A DNA stretch of 64,000 bases from Streptomyces fulvoviolaceus. GTDB taxonomy: Bacteria > Actinomycetota > Actinomycetes > Streptomycetales > Streptomycetaceae. The notes under the pieces are model-generated. The model had not been told where the DNA came from. It searched no databases and saw nothing but the letters and a program-made list of their open reading frames with translations. Made by a program: the position numbers and the translations under genes. The stretch covers positions 62,001 through 126,000 of the forward strand of contig NZ_JOEY01000037.1 in the NCBI RefSeq assembly GCF_000718165.1, read 5' to 3'. How positions within the stretch are numbered: the stretch's first letter is position 1; each line of letters opens with the position of its first letter. Shown here piece by piece: positions 8,926-17,979 of this stretch.

Positions 8926-9018
8926 CACAACTCCTTCAAGCACGGCATCGGATCTCCAGTCTCCCTGGCACGCCGTTCCGCGGCCACGGCCAATCGGTGG
9001 CCGGTGGCATGCCTGCCG

Positions 9019-9300
9019 TCACTCTGGGTTCCGTGCTCCGAATTGACGAGGGTGTGGCACGAACAGGCTCAGTCGGTAGGTAGTTGGCTGCACCAGCCGC
9101 CCACAGAGCGTGTCCACCCGGGTCATCGGCCAGTCGATCCGGCTCTCCGTCGAACGCAGACGGTGCAGGTGCGAACGCCACTCCGACTCATCCTGAGTTT
9201 CGAAGATCACTTCCCAGCGGCCCGTCCCAGGAGCGGTGCGGTCAGCAGTCCGCCGACTCGCGTCCTGCTGCTGGTGCTTCCTCTTTCGCTGACCTGGCAT
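9019..9300 (-). CDS. Small conserved-looking protein, function unknown
   Basis: A possible 93-residue protein read leftward. The first third is basic and polar (RKRKHQQQDASRR), the rest is a folded-looking segment (GRWEVIFETQDESEWRSHL, RIDWPMTRVDTLCGRLVQP, TTYRLSLFVP). The pattern WEVxFETQDExxW...TTYxLSLFVP resembles small actinobacterial hypothetical proteins I have seen near mobile elements, but I cannot name a family. ATG at 9300 has only a weak GGGG upstream. Codon use is less GC-biased at third positions than that of the neighbours, which fits foreign DNA. Alternatively it is a chance frame. Confidence 0.45.
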   Translation of the reverse strand: MPGQRKRKHQQQDASRRTADRTAPGTGRWEVIFETQDESEWRSHLHRLRSTESRIDWPMTRVDTLCGRLVQPTTYRLSLFVPHPRQFGARNPE

Positions 9301-9766
9301 CGCCCCAGCATCGCTGGCTGGGTGCCGCTCCAACAAGGCCCCAGGCTCTGGCTGGTCGGGAGGGTTCCGCGACACCATCATGAACGAGTACCTGGGCCAC
9401 CGCGTCGCGACCACCGGTGACCTCCACAGCGCAGTCAACCAGCCGCACGTGGGCGGCCCCGCTGTCGAACGGCGCCGGCGGCGGCCCGGCGGCACTGCGC
9501 GGACCGGCAACCGGCCGCGCACAGCCTTCTCCTGGCCGAACGGTGCCTTGCCGCCACCCCCAACCCGAGTGCGACAGAGCCCTGTTGTTGATCGCCCAAC
9601 TCCTGAGCGGCCACCCCGAACACGGCCTCGCCAGGCAGCGTGCTCAGCCGTGGGACAGCAGAATGCTCCCGAGCCGGAACCTGATCACCGGGCCGTGCGT
9701 GATAGCGAGCAGGCCGTGGTCATGGCTTCAGGCCGAGGACGGGTCCGAGGCGAGGGGTGGGACACG
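9301..9766. other. Gap with no recognised gene
   Basis: About 470 bases between the small leftward ORF and the EEP-family gene. Open frames exist on both strands but their translations are proline/arginine-rich and show no fold-like pattern; the frame leading into the EEP gene is open but lacks homology-like sequence before residue ~40 of the chosen start. No promoter, repeat or RNA structure stood out. The region adjoins transposon debris and may be degenerate. Confidence 0.4.
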
Positions 9767-10795
9767 GTGAAGCCGGTTACGGGTGGCGTGGCTCCGGGAT
9801 CGAGGGCTGGGGCACCGCGGTGGTGGTCGCGTCACATCGGCGGGTGGGGCACGGATGACAAGGGACGGTCGTCCTGGGCGCGCGGGCGTGTTCTCGCATC
9901 GCTTGCCGTGCTGACATCAGGTCTGATGGCCTTCCACGCCGCCGTGCCCAACACCGTCGGACGCCTGGGCAGTTTGCTGGAGGCATTCCTGCCCTGGCTC
10001 GGCCTGGCCGTCCCGATGCTGCTTGTCGTGGCTCTGCTGCGCCGCTCGGCCACCGCGCTGGTGGCCCTCCTGCTTCCCGTGGCCGTCTGGGCGAACCTCT
10101 TCGGCGGGCTGCTCCTCCCCGAGGACGGCGGGCCACACGACATAACGGTGATCCAGCACAACGTCAGTGACGAGAACACCGACCCCGCCGGCACCGCGGA
10201 GGCTCTGATCGACGCCGGGCCGGAGCTCATCGCCCTGGAAGAGCTGACGTCCTCCGCACTGCCGCTCTACGAGAGGACCCTGGCACCCACCTACCCCTAC
10301 CACGCAGTGGAAGGCACCGTCGGTCTCTGGTCGAAGTACCCACTGGCAGACGTGCGGCCGTTGGACATCAAGCCCCGGGGGATCGGCGAGGGCTGGAACC
10401 GTGGCTTGCGGTCCAGTGCGCATACGCCGTGGGGCGAGGTCGCTGTCCATGTCGCCCACCTGCCCTCGGTCCGCCTCCGGCTGAGCGGCTTCGACTCCGG
10501 CTATCGGGACGAGAGCGCCAGACTGCTGGGCGAGGCCATCGCCGCCGAGGAACTGGACGAGGTGATCCTGCTGGGCGACCTCAACGGCACGGTGGACGAT
10601 CGCGGCTTGGCCCCGGTCACCTCGCAAATGAACCCGCCGACGCGGGACTTCGCCTTCAGCTGGCCCGCGGCCTTTCCCGTTTCCCGGATCGACCACGTCA
10701 TGACCCGCTCGGCGACCGTGACCGACGTCCGCACCCTGCCCGCCACCGGCAGCGACCACCTCCCGATCGCCGTCGGCATCAGACTCGCTTCCTGA
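9767..10795 (+). CDS. Membrane-anchored endonuclease/exonuclease/phosphatase-family protein
   Basis: A 342-residue protein with three hydrophobic helices (about residues 42-60, 75-91 and 94-117) followed by an extracytoplasmic EEP domain. Recognisable EEP motifs are ITVIQHNVSDEN (Asn), ELIALEELTS (metal Glu), VILLGDLNGT (Asp-Asn pair) and a C-terminal SDHLPIAV (catalytic His). Related Streptomyces proteins are annotated as membrane-bound EEP hydrolases; substrate could be nucleic acid or a phospholipid/phosphoester. GTG 9767 is chosen since GAGGGG lies upstream; an in-frame ATG at 9722 is possible. Confidence 0.8.
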   Translation: MKPVTGGVAPGSRAGAPRWWSRHIGGWGTDDKGRSSWARGRVLASLAVLTSGLMAFHAAVPNTVGRLGSLLEAFLPWLGLAVPMLLVVALLRRSATALVALLLPVAVWANLFGGLLLPEDGGPHDITVIQHNVSDENTDPAGTAEALIDAGPELIALEELTSSALPLYERTLAPTYPYHAVEGTVGLWSKYPLADVRPLDIKPRGIGEGWNRGLRSSAHTPWGEVAVHVAHLPSVRLRLSGFDSGYRDESARLLGEAIAAEELDEVILLGDLNGTVDDRGLAPVTSQMNPPTRDFAFSWPAAFPVSRIDHVMTRSATVTDVRTLPATGSDHLPIAVGIRLAS

Positions 10796-10843
10796 TCGCG
10801 CAGCACGCTTGAGTCAGGCCGAGAGCGGACGACAAAAGGAAAA

Positions 10844-10869
10844 GGCAAGGAGGTCAGTCACTCCTTGCC
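10844..10869. terminator. Perfect 9-bp hairpin with T-rich tail on the minus strand
   Basis: GGCAAGGAG (10844-10852) and CTCCTTGCC (10861-10869) form a perfect stem around an 8-base loop. On the plus strand the stem follows the EEP stop by 48 bases but has no T-tract. On the minus strand the stem is followed by TTTTCCTTTT, i.e. a textbook intrinsic terminator for leftward transcription. No leftward gene lies to its right before rox, so the transcript it would end is unexplained. It sits 24 bases left of the RAE. Confidence 0.55.
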
Positions 10870-10892
10870 ACTCCCAACATATAGCGCGCTGG

Positions 10893-10911
10893 GGGGCTTG
10901 CGGCAAGGCCC
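10893..10911 (+). promoter_or_regulatory. Rifamycin-associated element (RAE)
   Basis: The 19 bases GGGGCTTGCGGCAAGGCCC form the imperfect inverted repeat GGGGCTTGC-G-GCAAGGCCC. As I recall it, this is the consensus of the rifamycin-associated element, found upstream of rifamycin-inactivating genes (phosphotransferase, monooxygenase, glycosyltransferase, ADP-ribosyltransferase) and helR in actinomycetes and needed for rifamycin-induced expression. It lies 187 bases before the rox start. The rest of the 303-base gap holds an AT-rich stretch (10967-10993) and no gene. Confidence 0.85.
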
Positions 10912-11014
10912 GGGTCGTGCCGCAGAATGGTCGGCCGAGGCCAGAAACTGCGGAAATGGCAGATTCGCAAATTACATAAGCATTTGTTGATGTATGGGTC
11001 ACACGGGATGCTGA

Positions 11015-12538
<1,524 letters not shown>

Positions 12539-12600
12539 GAACCGGACCGACATATTCGAACACACGTTTCAATGTCGCGTCAGGTGGAAGAGAGCCCACC

Positions 12601-14703
12601 ATGGCGCCCACCTCCCTCCCCGAACAGCTCGTCCGCACCCGACGCTTCACCCGCGGTGTCCCCGAGCGCTTCGCGGTCTCGCCCGACGGGAGGACCGTCC
12701 TGTTCCTGCGCGGCCGTACGGGCGACGATCCTGCCGCCTGTGTGTGGGCGCTGGATCTCGGCACCGGGGCGGAGCGCCTGCTGGCCGACCCGGTGCGCCT
12801 GCTCGCGGGCCGGCAGTCCCACCTGCGGGGCCGACAGACACGTACGGTCGGTATCGAGTCGTACGCCACCGACCGCAACGTCGGCCTGGTCGCCTTCGCG
12901 CTGGCCGGCGGGCTGTGGAAACTGGAGGTGGGCAAGGGGGAGCCCCGGCGCCTGCCCGCGATCGGCCCGGTGTCGGATCCGCGCCCGGACCCGACCGGCC
13001 GCCGCATCGCCTACGTGTCGCACGGCGCCCTGCGGGTGACGGAGACGGACGGCACCGGGGACCGCGCGGTCGCCGAACCGGACGGCCCTTACGTCGAGTT
13101 CGGGGCCGCCGTACACACGGCCGCCACCTCGCTCGACGGGTCGCGCGGCCACTGGTGGTCCCCGGACGGCACCCGGCTGCTGGTCGCCCGAACGGACTCC
13201 ACGGCGGTCCGGCCCTGGCCCGCCACCGACTCGGCCGGCCTGGGCGACGCACCGCACACTCCGCCGCGCTTCGCGGCGGCCGGCACGCCCAACGCGGACG
13301 TCACGCTGTGGATCGCCGGACTCGACGGGCCGTCCGGGCAGGTGAGTTGGGACCGGACGGCCTTCGAGTACCTCGTCGGCGCGGGCTGGGATGCCCAGGG
13401 TCCCTGGGCCGTCGTACAGTCCCGGGACCAGCGCACCGTCCGCTTCCTCGGCATCGCACCGGACGACGGCCGGACGGCGGTCCTCGATGAGCAGCACGAC
13501 GCGTGCTGGGTGCAACTCGTCCCCGGACTGCCCGCCCGCACGGGCTCAGGCGCTGTGCTGGCCCACCGCGACCTGCGCGGCACACGGCACCTGACCGTGG
13601 ACGGAGTTCCCGTGACGCCGGCCGGGCTCCAACTACGCGCCGTACTCGGCATCGACGCCGACGAGGTGCTGTTCACCGCCTCCGACGACCCCACCGAAAC
13701 CCACCTGTGGAGCTACGGCGCCGCAGTCGGCCTCCGGCGGCTCAGCTCCGGACCGGGCATCCACTCGGGGGCATCCCGAGGCGGCACCCTGGTCCGGGTC
13801 ACCCGCGGGGCGGACCGGCCCGGCGGCCGGGCCGAGGTGCTGCGGGCAGGGGGACCGGCCGTTCCCGTCCTCTCGCACGCCGAGCACCCGGTGCTCGACA
13901 ACCATGCGCGACGGCTCGTCCTCGGGCCCCGGGGACTGCACGCGCGCCTCCACCTCCCGTCCTGGCACCGCCCGGGCAGCGGACCACTGCCGGTCCTGCT
14001 CGATCCGTACGGCGGCGCGAGCGCCCAGCGCGTGACGGCGGAGCTGGACTGGAGGGTCCTGCTGTCCCAGTGGTTCGCCGAGCACGGATTCGCGGTACTG
14101 GTCGCCGACGGCCGAGGCACGCCCGGCCGCGGACCCGACTGGGAACGCGAGGTCCACGGCGACCTGTTCGCGCCCGTGCTCGACGACCAGGTCACCGCGC
14201 TGCACGAGGCCGCCCGTCTGGTCCCGGACCTCGATCTCGGCCGGGTCGCCATTCGCGGCTGGTCCTTCAGCGGCGCGCTCGCGGCCCTGGCCGTACTGCG
14301 CCGCCCGGACGTCTTCCACGCCGCAGTGGCCGGGGCGGGCGTCACCGACCAGCGGCTGTACAACGCCCACTGGCGCGAGCGGTTCCTCGGTCACCCCGAT
14401 GTGTTCCCGCACAGGTACGACGCCTGCAACGTGCTCCTCGACGCGCCCCGGCTGGCCCGCCCCCTGCTGCTGATCCACGGCCTGGCCGACCCCAACGTGC
14501 CATCGGCCAACACCCTGCGTCTGTCGGACGCGCTCCGGGTCGCGGGGCGGCCGCACGAACTCCTTCTCCTGCCGGGCGGGGGCCACCAGCCGATCGGCTC
14601 GACGGTCACGGAGAAGCTGTTGTCCCATCAAGTCCGGTTCCTGCAGCGCCACTTGAGCCCAGTACCGCATCTGGAGGAGCACTCCGTCCGACCCAAGGCG
14701 TAG
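12601..14703 (+). CDS. Prolyl-oligopeptidase-family (S9) serine peptidase
   Basis: A 700-residue protein with an N-terminal seven-bladed-propeller-like region (repeated FAVSPDGRTVLFLRG, DPRPDPTGRRIAYVS, HWWSPDGTRLLVAR units) and a C-terminal alpha/beta-hydrolase domain. The catalytic triad is seen as Ser555 in RGWSFSGALAALA, Asp630 in HGLADPNVPSAN and His662 in LPGGGHQP. This is the dipeptidyl-peptidase IV/acylaminoacyl-peptidase layout; no signal peptide, so cytoplasmic. ATG 12601 has GGAAGAGAG upstream. Being just after rox it may be part of that transcript, but there is no known functional link. Confidence 0.9.
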   Translation: MAPTSLPEQLVRTRRFTRGVPERFAVSPDGRTVLFLRGRTGDDPAACVWALDLGTGAERLLADPVRLLAGRQSHLRGRQTRTVGIESYATDRNVGLVAFALAGGLWKLEVGKGEPRRLPAIGPVSDPRPDPTGRRIAYVSHGALRVTETDGTGDRAVAEPDGPYVEFGAAVHTAATSLDGSRGHWWSPDGTRLLVARTDSTAVRPWPATDSAGLGDAPHTPPRFAAAGTPNADVTLWIAGLDGPSGQVSWDRTAFEYLVGAGWDAQGPWAVVQSRDQRTVRFLGIAPDDGRTAVLDEQHDACWVQLVPGLPARTGSGAVLAHRDLRGTRHLTVDGVPVTPAGLQLRAVLGIDADEVLFTASDDPTETHLWSYGAAVGLRRLSSGPGIHSGASRGGTLVRVTRGADRPGGRAEVLRAGGPAVPVLSHAEHPVLDNHARRLVLGPRGLHARLHLPSWHRPGSGPLPVLLDPYGGASAQRVTAELDWRVLLSQWFAEHGFAVLVADGRGTPGRGPDWEREVHGDLFAPVLDDQVTALHEAARLVPDLDLGRVAIRGWSFSGALAALAVLRRPDVFHAAVAGAGVTDQRLYNAHWRERFLGHPDVFPHRYDACNVLLDAPRLARPLLLIHGLADPNVPSANTLRLSDALRVAGRPHELLLLPGGGHQPIGSTVTEKLLSHQVRFLQRHLSPVPHLEEHSVRPKA

Positions 14704-14714
14704 CCCCCGCCGCG

Positions 14715-15470
14715 TCAGAACGTGCGCTTGAGCAGGTCGAGCAGCGCGGCCCAGTGCCGCTCGTCCGCCACGCGGTCGTACTCGGAGGTGTCGGCCTGTG
14801 TGAAACCGTGGTGTGCTCCGCCGTAGACCTCGCATCGGTGGCGGACGCCGGCCGCGGTCAGCGCGGCGTCGAAGCGGTCGATCTGCTCGGTGGGCAGCGA
14901 CGGATCCTCGTCGGCATGGCCGAAGTACAGCTCGGCGGTGATGTGTTCGGCCGCCAGATGCGGGCTGTCCGGCGCGTCGGTCGCCAGCCGCCCGCCGTGG
15001 AAACCGGCCGCCGCGGCCACCCGGTCGGGGTAGGCGCCGGCGGTGAACAGGGCGAGCCGCGCGCCCATGCAGTAGCCGGTGACGGCGACCGGGCCGTCGG
15101 CCGTCTCGGGGCGGTCGGACAGGGCGCGCAGATAGGCAGGGGCGTCCCGCGTCGCCAGTTCGGGCGTCAGCGACTGCAGGACCGGGCCGATCGCGTCCCA
15201 CAACTGCGGCCGGGCGGCGGTGTCGATGAAGTCGGGCAACTCGAAGACCGGTGCGCGCCCGTGACGGTAGAACACGTTGGGCACCAGGACCGTGTAGCCC
15301 GCCCCGGCGAGCCGGTCGGCCATCGACTTCAGGTGGGGGCGCAGCCCGTAGGCGTCCTGGTAGAGCAGGACACCCGGGCGGGGAAGGCCGTCGCCGGGAC
15401 GGGCCAGGTAGGCGTCGGAGATGCCGTCCTCGGTGGGGATGTCCACGGCTGTTCCCTGTACGGAGGTCAT
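14715..15470 (-). CDS. Dienelactone hydrolase family protein
   Basis: A 251-residue alpha/beta hydrolase of the dienelactone hydrolase type. The nucleophile is a cysteine, Cys134 in VTGYCMGARLALF, as in true DLH enzymes; the acid is in YFGHADEDPSL (near Asp187) and the base His221 in YGGAHHGFTQ. Early residues QDAYGLRPHLKSMADRLA match the family loop. It may open lactones in aromatic or polyketide breakdown; substrate unknown. Convergent with the S9 peptidase with only 11 bases between stops. Confidence 0.9.
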   Translation of the reverse strand: MTSVQGTAVDIPTEDGISDAYLARPGDGLPRPGVLLYQDAYGLRPHLKSMADRLAGAGYTVLVPNVFYRHGRAPVFELPDFIDTAARPQLWDAIGPVLQSLTPELATRDAPAYLRALSDRPETADGPVAVTGYCMGARLALFTAGAYPDRVAAAAGFHGGRLATDAPDSPHLAAEHITAELYFGHADEDPSLPTEQIDRFDAALTAAGVRHRCEVYGGAHHGFTQADTSEYDRVADERHWAALLDLLKRTF

Positions 15471-15594
15471 GCGGCTGCCTCTCTGCGCAGTCGACGGCGA
15501 GCGGTTCGTCGGCCCGGCAGAGCCGGGACCGTCGATATGCTTTCACCTGCCATCCACCGGGCCACGTCGGCCCCCCTCGGCGGGGAGCGCGGCC

Positions 15595-16215
15595 TCACTC
15601 GAACCGGGTCGTGTCACCCGCCCCGCGCCGCACGATCTCGGCCTCGCCGTTGGAGAAGTCGATCACGGTCGTCGGCTCGGTGCCGCAGTCCCCGGAGTCG
15701 ACCACCGCGTCCAGCACATGGTCCAGCCGGTCCTTGATCTCCCAGCCCTGGGTCATCGGCTCGTCCTCGTCGGGCAGCAGCAGGGTGCTGGACAGCAGTG
15801 GCTCCCCGAGCTCGGCGAGCAGCGCCTGGGTGACGACGTGGTCGGGGATGCGCACGCCGACCGTCTTCTTCTTCGGATGCTGCAGCATGCGGGGCACCTC
15901 CTTCGTCGCCGGGAGGATGAAGGTGTAGCTGCCGGGCGTGGACGCCTTGATCGCGCGGAACACGTCGTTGTCGACCCGCACGAACTGACCGAGCTGCGCG
16001 AAGTCCTGGCAGATCAGGGTGAAGTGGTGCCGGTCGTCCAGCTTGCGGATGGTCCGGATCCGGTCGATGCCGTCACGGCTGCCCAGCCGGCAACCCAGCG
16101 CGTAGCAGGAGTCCGTCGGGTACGCGATGAGCGCGTCCGAGCGGATGCTGTCGGCGATCTGGGAGATGGTGCGTGGCTGAGGATTGTCGGGGTGCACGTC
16201 GAAGTACTTGGCCAT
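15595..16215 (-). CDS. YciO-type Sua5/YrdC/YciO family protein
   Basis: A 206-residue protein of the Sua5/YciO/YrdC fold. The sequence reads SDALIAYPTDSCYALGC near residue 27, TIRKLDDRHHFTLICQD near 55, TPGSYTFILPATKEVPRML, KTVGVRIPDHVVTQALL and the C-terminal half typical of E. coli YciO. YrdC/Sua5 proteins make threonylcarbamoyl-AMP for tRNA t6A; the YciO subgroup lacks part of the usual KRxxxxP loop and is probably weak or different in activity. Cytoplasmic. It is divergent from the MerR gene. Confidence 0.88.
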   Translation of the reverse strand: MAKYFDVHPDNPQPRTISQIADSIRSDALIAYPTDSCYALGCRLGSRDGIDRIRTIRKLDDRHHFTLICQDFAQLGQFVRVDNDVFRAIKASTPGSYTFILPATKEVPRMLQHPKKKTVGVRIPDHVVTQALLAELGEPLLSSTLLLPDEDEPMTQGWEIKDRLDHVLDAVVDSGDCGTEPTTVIDFSNGEAEIVRRGAGDTTRFE

Positions 16216-16274
16216 TCGCCGAGCTTATGCCGTGGACGTACGGCGGCCGCGCAGGCCGGTTGTCGGCGACGCCA

Positions 16275-16311
16275 GGGGAGACACGGACTTGCGTCTCCCG
16301 CAGGGGGAGAC
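16275..16311 (+). promoter_or_regulatory. Three GGGAGAC half-sites upstream of the MerR gene (probable autoregulatory operator)
   Basis: The stretch contains GGGGAGAC (16275-16282), GTCTCCC (16293-16299) and GGGAGAC (16305-16311). The last two form a 19-bp palindrome with a 5-base centre, the spacing typical of MerR-family operators, which lie between -35 and -10. TTGCGT at 16289 could be a -35. The extra left half-site can pair with the middle one in an alternative palindrome. It ends 14 bases before the MerR start, so autoregulation is likely. Boundaries judged by eye. Confidence 0.6.
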
Positions 16312-16325
16312 ACGAAGGTGAGGAC

Positions 16326-17270
16326 ATGGACGACGGCGACAGCACCCTCCACTCGATCGGCGAACTCGCCCGGCGCACCGGGCTGACCGTCAAGACCATC
16401 CGTTTCTACTCCGATCGCGGCATCGTGGCGCCCGCCGACCGCACTCCCGTCGGCCACCGCCGCTACGGCCCCGAAGCCGTCGCCCGACTGGCCTTCGTAC
16501 GGACACTGCGCGAGCTGGGACTCGGCCTCGACCAGATCCGGCAGATCCTGGACCGGGAACTGGCCCTCGACGACGTGGCCGCGCAGCACGCCGCAGCGCT
16601 GGACGTGCAGATCGGCATCCTGCGACTGAGGCGCGCGGTGCTGACGACCGTGGCCAGGCGCAGGCCCACCCCCGAGGAGACACAACGCATGCACGAGCTG
16701 GCCCGACTCCCCGCAGCAGCACGCCGACAACTGATCGACGACTTCCTCGACAGCGTCTTCGGGGGCGCCGACGGGAACCTCGCCTACGCGGCGACACGGC
16801 GTTCCATGACGCCGGAACTCCCCGACCACCCCACGGAGGAACAGCTGGAGGCCTGGGTCGAGCTGGCCGAACTCACCCTGGACCCGGACTTCCGGACCGG
16901 CTTGCGGCGCATGGCCGAGGACCACCGGGCCGACCAGGGCCCCGGCGGCTCCACACCACCGCGCCCGGCCGTGGTGGGCCTCGCTCGCGACCACGCGGAA
17001 GCGGCCGTGGCGTCCGGAATCCCGCCGGAGTCACCCCGGGCCGACGCTGTCGTCACGGCACTCGTCGCCCATTGCGCCCGCGCTCTGAACCGCCCCGACG
17101 ACACCGCACTGCGCCGCCTTCTGTTGCACCGCCTGGACACCGCCGGTGACCCGCGCAGGGACCGCTACCTCGAACTCCTCGCCCTGATCAACGGCTGGCC
17201 GGCCCCGGCACGCCTGACCCCGGCCGTCGCATGGTCCGCGACGGCCCTGCGCGTGCGGGCGGCTCGGTGA
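16326..17270 (+). CDS. MerR-family transcriptional regulator
   Basis: A 314-residue regulator. The winged HTH is at the N-terminus (HSIGELARRTGLTVKTIRFY, then GHRRYGPEAVARLAFVRTLR), followed by the dimerisation helix (DLDQIRQIL region). The remaining ~200 residues form an alpha-helical effector region with no recognisable TipAS, drug-binding or cysteine-metal motif, so the ligand is unknown; there are few cysteines, arguing against metal sensing. ATG 16326 is preceded by GGTGAGG. Upstream half-sites suggest autoregulation. A GNAT gene follows 59 bases later on the same strand and may be a target or operon partner. Confidence 0.88.
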   Translation: MDDGDSTLHSIGELARRTGLTVKTIRFYSDRGIVAPADRTPVGHRRYGPEAVARLAFVRTLRELGLGLDQIRQILDRELALDDVAAQHAAALDVQIGILRLRRAVLTTVARRRPTPEETQRMHELARLPAAARRQLIDDFLDSVFGGADGNLAYAATRRSMTPELPDHPTEEQLEAWVELAELTLDPDFRTGLRRMAEDHRADQGPGGSTPPRPAVVGLARDHAEAAVASGIPPESPRADAVVTALVAHCARALNRPDDTALRRLLLHRLDTAGDPRRDRYLELLALINGWPAPARLTPAVAWSATALRVRAAR

Positions 17271-17329
17271 CCGGAGGCCCGCAGGAGCCCACACCCGGGC
17301 AGAGCACGCCGATCACGTACGCTCCGGCC

Positions 17330-17887
17330 ATGGCCAGGACCGCCGTACAACTGCACGTGCACGCAACGACGTTGGCGCCTGGCCTCGTCCTGCGTCCGTG
17401 GCGCCTGTCGGATGCCCCGGATGTGGTCGCCATCCATCAGGACGAGGTCCTGCGGCAGTGGATCAGGTCGGCGGTGGACGACGAGGCGGGCGCCGTGCGG
17501 TGGGTGCGGGAGCAGCAGCGGGGGTGGGAGGCGGGTGACCGCTACGCGTTCGCGGTCGTCGAAGCCGGTGATCAGGAGCTCGTGGGCCATGTGGTCCTGA
17601 AACGCCCGGTCCCGCACGGCCCGACCGCCGAGGTCGCCTACTGGATCGCGGCCCACGCGCGCGGCCGGGGCGTGGCTCCCCGGGCGCTGCAGGCGTTGAC
17701 GGACTGGGCCTTCACCACCTTTGCCGACGATGGGCCGGCACGCCTCGAACTGCTGCACCAGGCGGACAACACCGCCTCCTGCCGAGTGGCCCAGAAATGC
17801 GGATACGCCTTCGCCGCGCTCCTGCCCGCGGTCCCGCCCTCCCACCCACGCGAAGGCCACCTCCACGTACGCCTGCCCCAGACCTGA
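17330..17887 (+). CDS. RimJ/RimL-type GNAT acetyltransferase
   Basis: A 185-residue GNAT with the RimJ/L pattern: LAPGLVLRPWRLSDAPDV at the N-terminus, VAYWIAAHARGRGVAPRAL for the acetyl-CoA loop (RGRGVA), and LLHQADNTASCRVAQKCGY for the last strand-helix. Such enzymes acetylate protein N-termini, amino acids or drugs. ATG 17330 begins just before the first strand; the frame is open further upstream, overlapping the MerR gene, but that part has no homology-like sequence. Confidence 0.85.
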   Translation: MARTAVQLHVHATTLAPGLVLRPWRLSDAPDVVAIHQDEVLRQWIRSAVDDEAGAVRWVREQQRGWEAGDRYAFAVVEAGDQELVGHVVLKRPVPHGPTAEVAYWIAAHARGRGVAPRALQALTDWAFTTFADDGPARLELLHQADNTASCRVAQKCGYAFAALLPAVPPSHPREGHLHVRLPQT

Positions 17888-17979
17888 CCGCGTCCCGCCC
17901 GAACGCCAGGCACGCGTGCGTGAGGTAACGTCCCCGAGCGGCATGCCGTGGACGATGCGAGGGCGAGGAGAAGGGCGAC

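Noticed and set aside
13503..15737. Very long open frames opposite or across the S9 peptidase and DLH genes, including a 744-residue forward frame
   Set aside because: Arg/Pro/Gly-rich translations; both S9 and DLH genes have intact catalytic motifs in other frames.
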